A DNA stretch of 64,000 nucleotides, taken from NCBI GenBank assembly GCA_024280755.1, contig JAJRPN010000009.1, forward strand, positions 1 through 64,000, written 5' to 3'. The notes below the pieces were generated by a model. That model had not been told where the DNA came from. It saw only the letters and a list, made by a program, of their open reading frames with translations, and ran no database searches. The translations under genes and the position numbers were made by a program. Below are positions 41,670 to 49,938 of the stretch, in pieces. Within the stretch, counting starts at the first letter, position 1. Each line of letters opens with the position of its first letter. This DNA comes from Planctomycetota bacterium (lineage in GTDB: Bacteria; Planctomycetota; Phycisphaerae; Phycisphaerales; UBA1924).

Positions 41670-43415
41670 ATGGCTCTCACTACCGCACTCTTCGCAGGGT
41701 TGTCAGGACTCAACGCTCACTCGGCCAAGCTCGATGTCATCGGTAACAATGTTGCCAATGTCAATACAACCGCGTTTAAGAGTTCACGCATGCTCTTCGA
41801 ATCGCTCTTTTCTCAGAGCCTCGGGTTTGGTACAAGCCCAAGCGAGATTCGTGGCGGCGTAAATCCCAAGCAGATCGGTAACGGCGTCGGGATCGCAGGG
41901 ATCCAACGAGATTTTAGTGCTGCGGGTTTTACAGGCACGGGTGATCTTCGCGATATGGCGATTGATGGTAACGGGTTCTTCCTCGTTCAAAGAGCGGGCG
42001 TGAACTTCTATACGCGGGCAGGCACCTTCCGCCAAGACTCCGATGACAACCTTGCCACCGCGACCGGCGAAAAACTCCTCGGCTACGCAGTCGATGAAAA
42101 CTTCAATATCCTCACCGGCGAGCTTGTTCCGATCAACATCCCCGTCGGCAAGCAGACTATCGCCGAGGCAACACGAAACATCGCACTTGTTGGGAATCTT
42201 AACAAGGACGGAGATATCCCAACCCAAGGAACGATCATCGATCTGATGGGCACCGAAACCGCAGGGTTTTCAGCGGTTGGCGGCGGGTTTATCGATTCCA
42301 CAACACTGCTCATCAATATCGAAGATCCAGATTCTCCTGGCTCAGGCACCCCAGCATTCGCAGCGGGGCAGTCGATCCGGTTCCGAGGCGACGATGGCGC
42401 AACGCGCGGCGGCACAGACCTCCCCGACGGCACACTCGATATTACCGCGTCGACAACCGTTCAAGAATACATGGATTTTCTTGCGTCGACCATCGGTATT
42501 CAAACCACCGGCTCGGCAAACCCAGACGGCAATACGCCGGGCGTGACCGTCGATCCGCTCACTGGTGTGATTCGCATCGTAAGTAATGTCGGCACAGTCA
42601 ACGATCTCGTCATCGCACCAGGCAATATCGAACTGCTCGATTCTGCAGGCGGTTCATTGGGCGCACCGTTTGTAACAGACAAGGTCGCGTCAGCCGACGG
42701 CGAGAGCATCCGAACAACCATTGTTGGATATGATTCACTCGGTACTGAGGTTTCGGTCAATGTCTCGATGGTGCTCGATTCAACACCCGATACTGGCCCG
42801 GTCTGGAGATATTTCATCGATTCGCAAGACGACACCGGCGGCTCGTTCGCCTTGTCGACAGGAACGATGGGCTTCGATACCAACGGCCAGCCAGATCCAG
42901 ACGACTCAGAAATCTCCCTCACCATCGACCGTTCAGATACTGGTGCAGATCCACTTCTCAGTTGGACCATCCAACTGCTCTCAGATAAGGGCAACACCAC
43001 ATCGCTCGCGGCTTCGCCATCAAGCATGATCGGATTGACCATCGACGGGCTCCCACCAGGAACGCTTCAATCGTTTGCAGCTGGTGAAGATGGAGTGATC
43101 TTTGGTCGATTCTCCAACGGTGCCGTGAAGACAATGGGGCAGGTTGTCCTTGCCAACTTCACCAACCCCGCAGGGTTGATCGATGAGGGTGGCAACTTGT
43201 TCACCACCGGGCCAAACTCTGGCCCAGCCTCGATTGCGCCTCCGGGAGTCCTCGGTATTGGTTCGCTCGTCTCAGGTGCGCTCGAACTCTCCAATGTTGA
43301 TCTCGGTGAAGAGTTCACCAATATGATCCTCACCTCGACGGGCTACTCGGCTTCGTCGCGTGTGATCAGAACAGCGGACGAACTCATGCAGCAGCTTCTG
43401 GTATTGGGCCGATAA
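41670..43415 (+). CDS. flgE: Flagellar hook protein FlgE
   Basis: 581 residues, longer than the enteric form (about 400) because of inserted outer D2/D3 domains. Hook signatures: LFAGLSGLNAHSAKLDVIGN followed by NVANVNTTAFKSS at the N-terminus, GNGFFLVQRAG, and the C-terminal helix FTNMILTSTGYSASSRVIRT. AAGGA lies six bases before the ATG. It forms the universal joint polymer. flbD follows after 35 bases, as in many Gram-positive and spirochaete operons. Confidence 0.96.
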   Translation: MALTTALFAGLSGLNAHSAKLDVIGNNVANVNTTAFKSSRMLFESLFSQSLGFGTSPSEIRGGVNPKQIGNGVGIAGIQRDFSAAGFTGTGDLRDMAIDGNGFFLVQRAGVNFYTRAGTFRQDSDDNLATATGEKLLGYAVDENFNILTGELVPINIPVGKQTIAEATRNIALVGNLNKDGDIPTQGTIIDLMGTETAGFSAVGGGFIDSTTLLINIEDPDSPGSGTPAFAAGQSIRFRGDDGATRGGTDLPDGTLDITASTTVQEYMDFLASTIGIQTTGSANPDGNTPGVTVDPLTGVIRIVSNVGTVNDLVIAPGNIELLDSAGGSLGAPFVTDKVASADGESIRTTIVGYDSLGTEVSVNVSMVLDSTPDTGPVWRYFIDSQDDTGGSFALSTGTMGFDTNGQPDPDDSEISLTIDRSDTGADPLLSWTIQLLSDKGNTTSLAASPSSMIGLTIDGLPPGTLQSFAAGEDGVIFGRFSNGAVKTMGQVVLANFTNPAGLIDEGGNLFTTGPNSGPASIAPPGVLGIGSLVSGALELSNVDLGEEFTNMILTSTGYSASSRVIRTADELMQQLLVLGR

Positions 43416-43450
43416 GTAGTCAAGATTCAGAGCGGGAGTTAGGAACTGAA

Positions 43451-43648
43451 ATGATCGCGGTCACACGACTCAACGGGCAAAAATTTGTCCTCAATGCAGA
43501 ACTGATCAGGACGATCGAAGAGAGTCCGGACACGATTATCACATTGATCTCCGGCGAGCACCTCGTCGTCAAAGAGCCAAGCAAGGAAATCGTCAAACGC
43601 GTCATCGAGTTTGAGCGATCATTGCGTCGGTTATGCTCGCCCGCATAG
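43451..43648 (+). CDS. flbD: FlbD-family flagellar protein (SwrD-like)
   Basis: 65 residues, the normal length. MIAVTRLNGQKFVLNAELI, IEESPDTIITLISGEHLVV and the C-terminal helix (EIVKRVIEFERSL) match the small FlbD/SwrD family, which sits between flgE and motA in many operons and increases stator-based swarming power in Bacillus. The gene is followed by a 140-base gap with promoter-like features before motA. Confidence 0.9.
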   Translation: MIAVTRLNGQKFVLNAELIRTIEESPDTIITLISGEHLVVKEPSKEIVKRVIEFERSLRRLCSPA

Positions 43649-43708
43649 ACCCAGCGTCCGAATATCTCTTTTCGCACCCTCTAATCCGCCGAATCCTACG
43701 GTGTTGAT

Positions 43709-43776
43709 TAAGAATATCCCCAGCCACGACGATAAGCGGAATATGTGTTGGTTGCTCGGATGCTTCCCCAACACAT
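43709..43776 (+). promoter_or_regulatory. Candidate promoter and inverted repeat before motA
   Basis: TAAGAATA (43709-43716), 11 bases, GACGATAA (43728-43735; 7 of 8 to the sigma-28 -10 element). Then a perfect inverted repeat: ATGTGTTGG (43743-43751) and CCAACACAT (43768-43776), ending directly before the motA ribosome site GGAGG (43777). The repeat could fold in the leader RNA or bind a regulator. Confidence 0.4.
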
Positions 43777-43788
43777 GGAGGATTTGCG

Positions 43789-44562
43789 GTGGACTTAGCT
43801 ACTGTCATTGGACTTGTTGTTGCGCTTCTGTCGGTTGGACTCGCCATCGTGCTTGGTGGCGACCCGCTTGCGCTGATCAATATTCCATCTGTCGTGGTGG
43901 TCTTAGGTGGTGCTACCGGTGCGGTGATCTGTGCCTTTCCGCTCGCCAAAATTCTCAAAGTCCACACAGTCATCCTCAAATCCGTATTCAACGACACATC
44001 TGATGTCGGCGAAGTTATCAAAGAACTCGTCAAGTTTGCTGAGATCGCTCGACGCGAAGGTATCTTGAGCCTCGAAAATCATCTCGACGACATGAAAGAA
44101 GAGTTTGTTGTTCGCGGCATCAAAATGGCTGTTGACGGCACAGACCCAGAACTCATCCGCGTCATCATGGAGACCGAACTCGAAGGACTCATGGAACGCC
44201 ACATGAACGGCAAGATGATCCTCGATCAGTTTGCTAAATATGCACCAGCTTTCGGGATGATCGGGACGCTCATGGGGTTGATCTTCATGCTCGGTTCGAT
44301 GGACGACCCGGCATCGATTGGTCCAAGTATGGCTGTGGCTCTGATTACGACGCTCTACGGTGCGGTGATCGCCAATGTATTTGCCGGCCCACTCGCCGAC
44401 AAGCTCTACTGCAATGACCAGGCAGAAATCTTGCTCAAGACGGTCATTATCGCCGGGGTCATGTCTATTCAATCCGGTGACAATCCTCGCGTGGTCGAGA
44501 GCAAGCTCTTGACTTACTTGCCACCATCAGAGCGTGCAGCGGTTTCTTCAGAAGCTGCGTAA
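43789..44562 (+). CDS. motA: Flagellar stator protein MotA
   Basis: 257 residues, four membrane segments: VIGLVVALLSVGLAIVLGG, INIPSVVVVLGGATGAVICA, APAFGMIGTLMGLIFMLGSM and VALITTLYGAVIANVFAGP. A large cytoplasmic loop lies between the second and third, with REGILSLENHLDDMKEEFV. With MotB it forms the ion-conducting stator that pushes FliG. The start is GTG 43789 with GGAGG seven bases upstream. Followed by motB after 40 bases. Confidence 0.96.
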   Translation: MDLATVIGLVVALLSVGLAIVLGGDPLALINIPSVVVVLGGATGAVICAFPLAKILKVHTVILKSVFNDTSDVGEVIKELVKFAEIARREGILSLENHLDDMKEEFVVRGIKMAVDGTDPELIRVIMETELEGLMERHMNGKMILDQFAKYAPAFGMIGTLMGLIFMLGSMDDPASIGPSMAVALITTLYGAVIANVFAGPLADKLYCNDQAEILLKTVIIAGVMSIQSGDNPRVVESKLLTYLPPSERAAVSSEAA

Positions 44563-44602
44563 ACAACGATGATCGCCGAGCCAATATGGCGGGAGGTGTT
44601 TG

Positions 44603-45352
44603 ATGCCTGAGAAAAAAAAAGCACCCAAAGCAGAAGTCCCCGAGTGGGTACTCACCTTTGGCGATTTAATGTCGCTGTTGCTGTGTTTCTTTATTCTGCT
44701 CGCAGCATTCTCCGAACTCAAAAAACCACGCGAATACCAGGACATCATTGAATCAATCAACGAGGCAATGGGCGCGAGCGGCGGCATGGGCATGGCCCAC
44801 ATACTTGAGCGGCTCGATAACTCGATGATTACCGACCGCGATGAACGAGCTCGGCGCGATGGTGATAAGAAAAGCACCGATGAGAATGTCGAATCCAATG
44901 TGCCCGGCAAAGAAGAACAGGTCAATGTCGTCCAAGAAGGTGCCCGCCATGCCATCGGTGCATCGATCATCTTTGACGCTGGGAGCTATCAGCTCACCAA
45001 GCGAGATCAAGACCTTATCCGTACGCTCATCGCCCCCAAGATTCGAGGACTCAACTACATCTGTCCAATCGTCGGGCATGCCTGGGGCATCGAAGACAAG
45101 CGTGTGTCTGGCGGCATGGGCTTTGACGAACTGGCGTTCAAGCGTGCGAAAACAGTCAAGGAGTTCCTCGTCCGAGAAGGTGGGGTAGATCCAACGATTC
45201 TGCGGGTTGAATCGGCTGGCAACACCGAACCAAACAGCCTGGGCTCTGGCGGGCAAGAGGGCGATTCAAATCGCCGAGTACAGATATATCAAACCGGGCG
45301 GACTGTCGAACAAACACACCCGGATCCAAACTTCACAGGCGCAGGCGGATAA
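44603..45352 (+). CDS. motB: Flagellar stator protein MotB
   Basis: 249 residues. One membrane helix contains the ion-binding Asp21 (LTFGDLMSLLLCFFILLAAF). The C-terminal OmpA-like peptidoglycan-binding domain is recognisable from FDAGSYQLTKRDQDLI, NYICPIVGHAWG and the final NRRVQI block. It anchors the stator to the cell wall. ATG 44603 has GGGAGG six bases upstream. Whether it uses protons or sodium cannot be told from sequence alone. Confidence 0.94.
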   Translation: MPEKKKAPKAEVPEWVLTFGDLMSLLLCFFILLAAFSELKKPREYQDIIESINEAMGASGGMGMAHILERLDNSMITDRDERARRDGDKKSTDENVESNVPGKEEQVNVVQEGARHAIGASIIFDAGSYQLTKRDQDLIRTLIAPKIRGLNYICPIVGHAWGIEDKRVSGGMGFDELAFKRAKTVKEFLVREGGVDPTILRVESAGNTEPNSLGSGGQEGDSNRRVQIYQTGRTVEQTHPDPNFTGAGG

Positions 45353-45379
45353 CCCGCAGACGCGATCCGAGGTAGAACG

Positions 45380-45919
45380 ATGGCCGACGAAGAAACCAAA
45401 GTAGAAGGCACCGAAGAAGAAGGTGGCGAGCCTAAAAAGAGCGGGCCATTGAAGACGATCATTATCGTTGCCGCGATGATGATTATCGAAGGTGCTGGGG
45501 TGTTCTTTCTCGTATCCTCTATGGGCGGGCCAAGCATGGTCGAAGCAACCCAGCTCGAAGGGCTCGAAGGCACCGGCGAAGAAGCACCCGTCGAGATCGA
45601 ACTCGTCAAAGAACGATTCCAAAACATGCAAACCGGACGCGTTTGGGAATGGCGTGTCGAGATATTCTTGCGTGTGCGTCAGAAGAATGTCGACGAGATT
45701 GTCGCCATCCAAGAACGAGATCCTGCAACGATTAAAGAGGGCGTCGCGATGATTTTCCGCCGAGCCCACGATCGCCACTTGCGCGAGCCCGGGCTTGAAA
45801 CCATCACCCGTCAGCTAACGACCTATCTCAACGAGATTTTCGGGCTTGATGCCGATGGGCTGCCTCGGATCGATCGCGTGATCATCCCAGAGTGCAAGGG
45901 CTTCCCCGCCGACGCGTAA
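45380..45919 (+). CDS. fliL: Flagellar basal body-associated protein FliL
   Basis: 179 residues. An acidic N-terminal tail, one membrane segment (TIIIVAAMMIIEGAGVFFLV), then the periplasmic domain with WEWRVEIFLRVRQKN and IKEGVAMIFRRAHD. The C-terminal end (LNEIFG ... RIDRVIIPECKGF) has the FliL pattern of a final beta strand. FliL surrounds and supports the stator. GAGGT is six bases upstream. A 159-base gap to fliN follows, where fliM would be expected in many operons. Confidence 0.88.
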   Translation: MADEETKVEGTEEEGGEPKKSGPLKTIIIVAAMMIIEGAGVFFLVSSMGGPSMVEATQLEGLEGTGEEAPVEIELVKERFQNMQTGRVWEWRVEIFLRVRQKNVDEIVAIQERDPATIKEGVAMIFRRAHDRHLREPGLETITRQLTTYLNEIFGLDADGLPRIDRVIIPECKGFPADA

Positions 45920-46012
45920 ATCGTATCAATCATCGCTTGGGCAGCAAATATTGCGCATAAAGATTCATTGTGCGCGATACGCGCAAAAGTTGGACATCAT
46001 CACCATTCGCGG

Positions 46013-46020
46013 CCGATAAC
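46013..46020 (+). promoter_or_regulatory. GCCGATAA octamer before fliN
   Basis: An exact copy of the sigma-28 -10 octamer, 58 bases before the fliN ATG, in the 159-base gap after fliL. No -35 with proper spacing is visible, so this is a candidate only. The same octamer precedes the PilZ gene and the FlgN-like gene. Confidence 0.3.
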
Positions 46021-46078
46021 CATTCTGTCAGCATCCGGTGTGGTTGCTGTGCGCCGGTTTATCGATGGAATCCACCGC

Positions 46079-46723
46079 ATGTCTGATGAGATTGAAAACA
46101 ACGCAACCCCCGAAGATCAGCCTGAATCTCAGCCAGAAGATGCGCAAGCTGATGATGGCAAAGTAGATGCGGCAGACATCGTCGGCGAAGATGCCGAGAT
46201 GACTCCCGAAGAAGCCGAGACACTCGCCGCCGCGATGGCCGCGATTAATCAGGTTGGAGACTCGCCCGCTTCATCCGAGGCAGACATCGTCGGCGAAGAC
46301 GCCGAGATGACCCCCGAAGAGGCCGAGACACTTGCCGCTGCGATGGCTGCGATTAATCAAGTTCAAGGCGTCGCCGATTCAGTCGCTCCGCCAGAGCCCT
46401 CGCCGATGGCTGGAGCAAATGCACAATCCTTTGAAGCTCCAGAGTTTGGAGGTAATTCATCATCGGGTCCCAAAGAAGGAATCGATCTGCTTTCCGATGT
46501 GCATCTCAATGTACGAATCGAACTTGGCAGGACCAAAATGTATGTCGAAGATGTTCTTAAGCTCAGCGACGGCGCTGTTGTCGAACTCGATAAGCTCGCA
46601 GGCGATGCCGTCGATGTCTTTGTAAACGATCGGCTCGTCGCTAAAGGCGAGGTGCTCGTACTCAACGATATGTTCTGTGTTCGTGTGAGCGAGATCGTGG
46701 ACATCACCTCGGTGGAGGCATAA
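46079..46723 (+). CDS. fliN: Flagellar motor switch protein FliN with tandem N-terminal motif
   Basis: 214 residues. The C-terminal 80 are the FliN/SpoA domain (LLSDVHLNVRIELGRTKMYV, LSDGAVVELDKLAGDAVDVF and VNDRLVAKGEVLVL). The N-terminal 130 are acidic and contain a roughly 28-residue unit twice (IVGEDAEMTPEEAETLAAAM then AAINQV, at about 34-60 and 69-96). This unit resembles the Leu-Ser-Gln-x-Glu-Ile-Asp-x-Leu-Leu motif through which FliM and FliY bind CheY. No fliM is found between fliL and fliN or elsewhere in the window. ATG 46079 begins MSDEIENN; longer in-frame starts have no ribosome site. Confidence 0.9.
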   Translation: MSDEIENNATPEDQPESQPEDAQADDGKVDAADIVGEDAEMTPEEAETLAAAMAAINQVGDSPASSEADIVGEDAEMTPEEAETLAAAMAAINQVQGVADSVAPPEPSPMAGANAQSFEAPEFGGNSSSGPKEGIDLLSDVHLNVRIELGRTKMYVEDVLKLSDGAVVELDKLAGDAVDVFVNDRLVAKGEVLVLNDMFCVRVSEIVDITSVEA

Positions 46724-46800
46724 AACACCACCAAGTTCGTTCGGACTAAACATCACCAACACAGGCGGAGGATCCGCCTTGCAACAGCCAGGATGGCGAT

Positions 46801-47778
46801 ATGCAAAGAACCACCAAAGTAATCAATCTCTTCGTCGCCGGACTCTTCGCCGCGATGGCAACAACCAGCATCGCGCAGGTTGGACCTTATCCGACCGATG
46901 TGCCTCAACAAACTCCACTCGTGGATCAAAGCGCATTCGCTCCGCCATCCACAACGCCCTCAGCGAGTCAATCAGCCCGGCCAGTGATTGATGCCATGTT
47001 ACAATCTGCTGCCAGCGATTTTCGTTCTGCACAATCGCCATCAACTACCAGCAGCGTTGTACGCGATATCCAAGCCCAAACCAGTTCGCTGCCAATCGGT
47101 AAACCCGCGAATTTGCCAGATCGCACCACGCTCATTGGAGCAGATGAATCGCAAACCGGCTCGCCGATCATTGATAAAGGGTATATCCAGACCATCGCAG
47201 CACTTGCAGGAGTAATCTTGCTGATTTTGGGGCTCGGACAGGTCTACAAACGCCTCGCTCGATCACAAGGCGGACTCGCTGGACAACTCGGCGCAGGCGG
47301 GAGTGCACCATCCGGGATTATTGAAGTGGTCGGGCGATATCCAATCTCCAAAGGCATGACCCTCGTCGTCCTCAAGTTCGATCGCCGGGTGTTGCTGCTC
47401 TCGCACGCCTCGCCAACCAAAGGAAAAAACGGACAGGCTGGAACAATGCAGGTCCTCTCCGAGCTGTCTGACCCAGAAGATATCGCATCAATCTTGCTCA
47501 AAACCAGAGGGGCATCGGGAGATCTGATCGCCCAATCATTCGAGCAAACACTCCGCGAAGCGGACGATCTTACCGATGATCATCTTCGCGGGATCGAGCG
47601 TGGCAACTCAGAAGTAAACCCTGTCCGGTTCCCAACGCGTCGAACCGCACCTGTACGAACAATCGCCAATGATGAAGGCGATCGTGCAGAGTTATGGTCT
47701 TCTGGGCAAGATGCTCAAGCTGCTGCCGGTGTGCTTCGCCGACGCTTGGCGTCTATGCGTCGGGAGATCGGCGAATGA
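46801..47778 (+). CDS. fliO: Flagellar biosynthesis protein FliO
   Basis: 325 residues, longer than usual. A signal peptide (VINLFVAGLFAAMATTSIAQ), a disordered Ser/Thr/Pro/Gln region of about 100 residues, a membrane segment (IAALAGVILLILGLGQVYKR) and the FliO cytoplasmic domain (GIIEVVGRYPISKGMTLVVL, KFDRRVLLLSHAS). FliO assists assembly of FliP. AGGA is seven bases before the start; a short hairpin (GGCGGA/TCCGCC, 46764-46778) lies just upstream. The end overlaps fliP by four bases. Confidence 0.88.
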   Translation: MQRTTKVINLFVAGLFAAMATTSIAQVGPYPTDVPQQTPLVDQSAFAPPSTTPSASQSARPVIDAMLQSAASDFRSAQSPSTTSSVVRDIQAQTSSLPIGKPANLPDRTTLIGADESQTGSPIIDKGYIQTIAALAGVILLILGLGQVYKRLARSQGGLAGQLGAGGSAPSGIIEVVGRYPISKGMTLVVLKFDRRVLLLSHASPTKGKNGQAGTMQVLSELSDPEDIASILLKTRGASGDLIAQSFEQTLREADDLTDDHLRGIERGNSEVNPVRFPTRRTAPVRTIANDEGDRAELWSSGQDAQAAAGVLRRRLASMRREIGE

Positions 47779-48860
47779 GCCGACTCCTCTGTTTCATCTT
47801 GTGTTTCTTCATGCTCGCAGGCTTTGCGGGCAATGTTTCTGCCCAGGTCGGCCCGCAACGCCCGTCGGCTCAACAATCGACAGCTCCATCAAATCGAGCA
47901 ACTATCCAGCCCGGTTCGCTCAATGAGTTCAATCCGCTCAACTTGCTCAACGATGCCGGCTCGCTCTTGCAAGGTGCAAACAATCTTGGTGCAGGTTTAA
48001 ACCCATCCTCGCCAGCCCCATCAACTGGAGCAGATGCACAACGCGGCGGGCTCTCCGTCGCTGTCAACATCATGTTGCTGTTGACTGTGATCGCACTTGT
48101 CCCCTCGATCATGCTCATGACCACCAGCTTTGTGCGCATCATGGTGGTGCTTGCCTTGCTCCGCCAAGCGATGGGCACACAGTCATTGCCCCCGGCGCAG
48201 GTCGTGACAGGTTTGGCGTTGTTCATGACCGCTTTGGTGATGAAACCAACCGTCGATCGGATCTGGATCGATGCGGTCGTGCCTTATCAGAACGGCGAGA
48301 TCCGTGAGATCGATGTGCTTTGGGAGAAGGCATCGACCCCTATGCGAGATTTCATGTTCGATCAGATCGAAGCGACCAACAACTGGTCAAGCCTGTACAT
48401 GATCCTCAACTACCAAGGTATCGATACATCCGAGCCTGAGACAATCACCCGGGCCGATATCACCACCACCACACTGATCCCTGCCTACATGCTTTCAGAG
48501 CTTAAAGTCGCATTCCTGATGGGATTCCGGGTGTACTTGCCATTCCTTGTGATCGACATGGTCATCGCGAGTTTGCTGATCTCGATGAGCATGATGATGC
48601 TTCCGCCGGTCATGATCTCGCTGCCATTTAAGCTCATGCTCTTTGTAATGGTCGATGGCTGGTCCTTGATCGTGGGCAGCCTGCTTGAGAGCTTTGTTCA
48701 AGAGGGTGCCGGCCCAAGAGCAAGCGCGGCAACTGCATCGATGATGTTAATGCTCCCGATCATGTTGATCTGCAAAATCACCCATCCGTCAGAATCGGAT
48801 GGTCATCAACTCGGTGTTTCCAAAGGATTTTGGTTCAGGAGAGTGTCCGATGGTCTATGA
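47775..48860 (+). CDS. fliP: Flagellar type III export gate protein FliP
   Basis: 361 residues. A signal peptide (MSRLLCFILCFFMLAGFAGN), a variable linker, then the conserved four-helix core: MLLLTVIALVPSIMLMTTSF, VVLALLRQAMGTQSLPPAQV, FLMGFRVYLPFLVIDMVIAS and VMISLPFKLMLFVMVDGWSL. The core normally ends soon after the following SLLESFVQ. Here the frame runs on for about 50 residues with another hydrophobic stretch (TASMMLMLPIMLICK) and overlaps fliQ by 11 bases. Start ATG 47775 overlaps the fliO stop (ATGA). Confidence 0.94.
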   Translation: MSRLLCFILCFFMLAGFAGNVSAQVGPQRPSAQQSTAPSNRATIQPGSLNEFNPLNLLNDAGSLLQGANNLGAGLNPSSPAPSTGADAQRGGLSVAVNIMLLLTVIALVPSIMLMTTSFVRIMVVLALLRQAMGTQSLPPAQVVTGLALFMTALVMKPTVDRIWIDAVVPYQNGEIREIDVLWEKASTPMRDFMFDQIEATNNWSSLYMILNYQGIDTSEPETITRADITTTTLIPAYMLSELKVAFLMGFRVYLPFLVIDMVIASLLISMSMMMLPPVMISLPFKLMLFVMVDGWSLIVGSLLESFVQEGAGPRASAATASMMLMLPIMLICKITHPSESDGHQLGVSKGFWFRRVSDGL

Positions 48861-49107
48861 CGAATCCTCGATCCAGCTCATCCGCGATGCGTTGATGGTC
48901 ACGCTCAAAATTGCAGCGCCGCTGTTGTTGTGCGGGATGATCATCGGCTTGATAATCAGTCTGCTCCAATCGGTTACCTCGATCCAAGATCAGACATTGA
49001 CCTTTGTGCCCAAGCTCATTGGTGTGATTACGGTCGCTATTATTCTGCTTCCTTGGATCATCGGCCGCATCTTGATCTTTACCGCTGAGATGCTTCAACT
49101 CTTCTAA
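48850..49107 (+). CDS. fliQ: Flagellar type III export gate protein FliQ
   Basis: 85 residues with the two membrane helices of FliQ (TLKIAAPLLLCGMIIGLIIS and LIGVITVAIILLPWIIGRIL) and the conserved QSVTSIQDQTLTFVPKL between them. ATG 48850 is preceded by GGAGAG at the right distance and lies inside the 3' end of fliP. Part of the FliP-FliQ-FliR export gate. The frame upstream of this start is not part of the protein. Confidence 0.95.
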   Translation: MVYDESSIQLIRDALMVTLKIAAPLLLCGMIIGLIISLLQSVTSIQDQTLTFVPKLIGVITVAIILLPWIIGRILIFTAEMLQLF

Positions 49108-49116
49108 ACCCCTTGC

Positions 49117-49938
49117 ATGGAGATCCCGCATCGGGCTATGGAGAACATCGAATCTATCTTGGCGCACGGCATCCCATTCCTCATGGTGCTCGCACGAATC
49201 ACCGGGTTGTTTTTATTCACCCCGATGATCACCAGTAGCACCATCCCCCGGATGTTTAAGGTCTTGCTCGCATTCATGTTTACGATCGCGATCTATCCGT
49301 TTGTGCCCGTGATGACACTGCCAGCAACGATGGACATGCCTTCATTAGCACCGATGCTGTTCACCGAACTGCTCATCGGGCTGGCAATCGGTCTCATCGC
49401 AGGAATCCCCATGATGGCGATCCAAATGGGTGGCTACATCATGGGGTATCAGATGGGGCTCTCGCTCGCTGAATCGTTTAATCCAGAACTCGATACCAAC
49501 TCGAGTGTGATCGGACAGTTGTTATTCTTCTTGAGCATCTTCCTCTATATATCTGTCGGCGGATTCGAGACCATCTTCCTTATCCTCGCCGATTCATTTC
49601 ATACGATCGGGTCGGGGACATTCACCGCGGGCGATACGCCTTTGGAGCTTTTGGTTGATGTGCTCGATTCAGGCTTCGAGCTTGCGATCCGAGTCGCGGC
49701 ACCGATCATGGGTGTGGTCTCGATGTTGATGGTCGCGATGGGGTTCATCATGAAGACGATGCCTCAGATTAATATCATGAGTATCGGTTTCTCTATTCAG
49801 ATCCTCGCTGGTCTCAGCACGCTCATGGTACTGATTGGCACCGTCGGGTTGATCGCGGGCGACGAGATGCTTCGCGTGCTCGAGTTGCTCAACAACTGGG
49901 TCCAGAGCTTTGCCATGATCGGGATGCGTCATGGATGA
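49117..49938 (+). CDS. fliR: Flagellar type III export gate protein FliR
   Basis: 273 residues, about six membrane helices, with the FliR patterns FLMVLARITGLFLFTPMITS, IAIGLIAGIPMMAIQMGGYI and LAESFNPELDTNSSVIGQLL. Completes the FliP5-FliQ4-FliR1 gate. ATG 49117 and ATG 49138 are both possible, neither with a strong ribosome site; the family start favours the second. Overlaps the flhB start by 8 bases. Confidence 0.94.
   Translation: MEIPHRAMENIESILAHGIPFLMVLARITGLFLFTPMITSSTIPRMFKVLLAFMFTIAIYPFVPVMTLPATMDMPSLAPMLFTELLIGLAIGLIAGIPMMAIQMGGYIMGYQMGLSLAESFNPELDTNSSVIGQLLFFLSIFLYISVGGFETIFLILADSFHTIGSGTFTAGDTPLELLVDVLDSGFELAIRVAAPIMGVVSMLMVAMGFIMKTMPQINIMSIGFSIQILAGLSTLMVLIGTVGLIAGDEMLRVLELLNNWVQSFAMIGMRHG

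Noticed and set aside
43748-43764. Possible sigma-54 promoter before motA (TTGGTTGCTCGGATGCT)
   Set aside because: GG and GC spacing is right but the flanking consensus positions mostly fail, and the bases are part of the inverted repeat there.
45936-45955. Possible sigma-54 promoter before fliN (TGGGCAGCAAATATTGC)
   Set aside because: The spacing between GG and GC is 11 rather than the strictly required 10.
46170-46380. CRISPR-like or mobile repeat
   Set aside because: The two similar units of about 84 bases are in-frame coding repeats of fliN and differ mostly at third codon positions.
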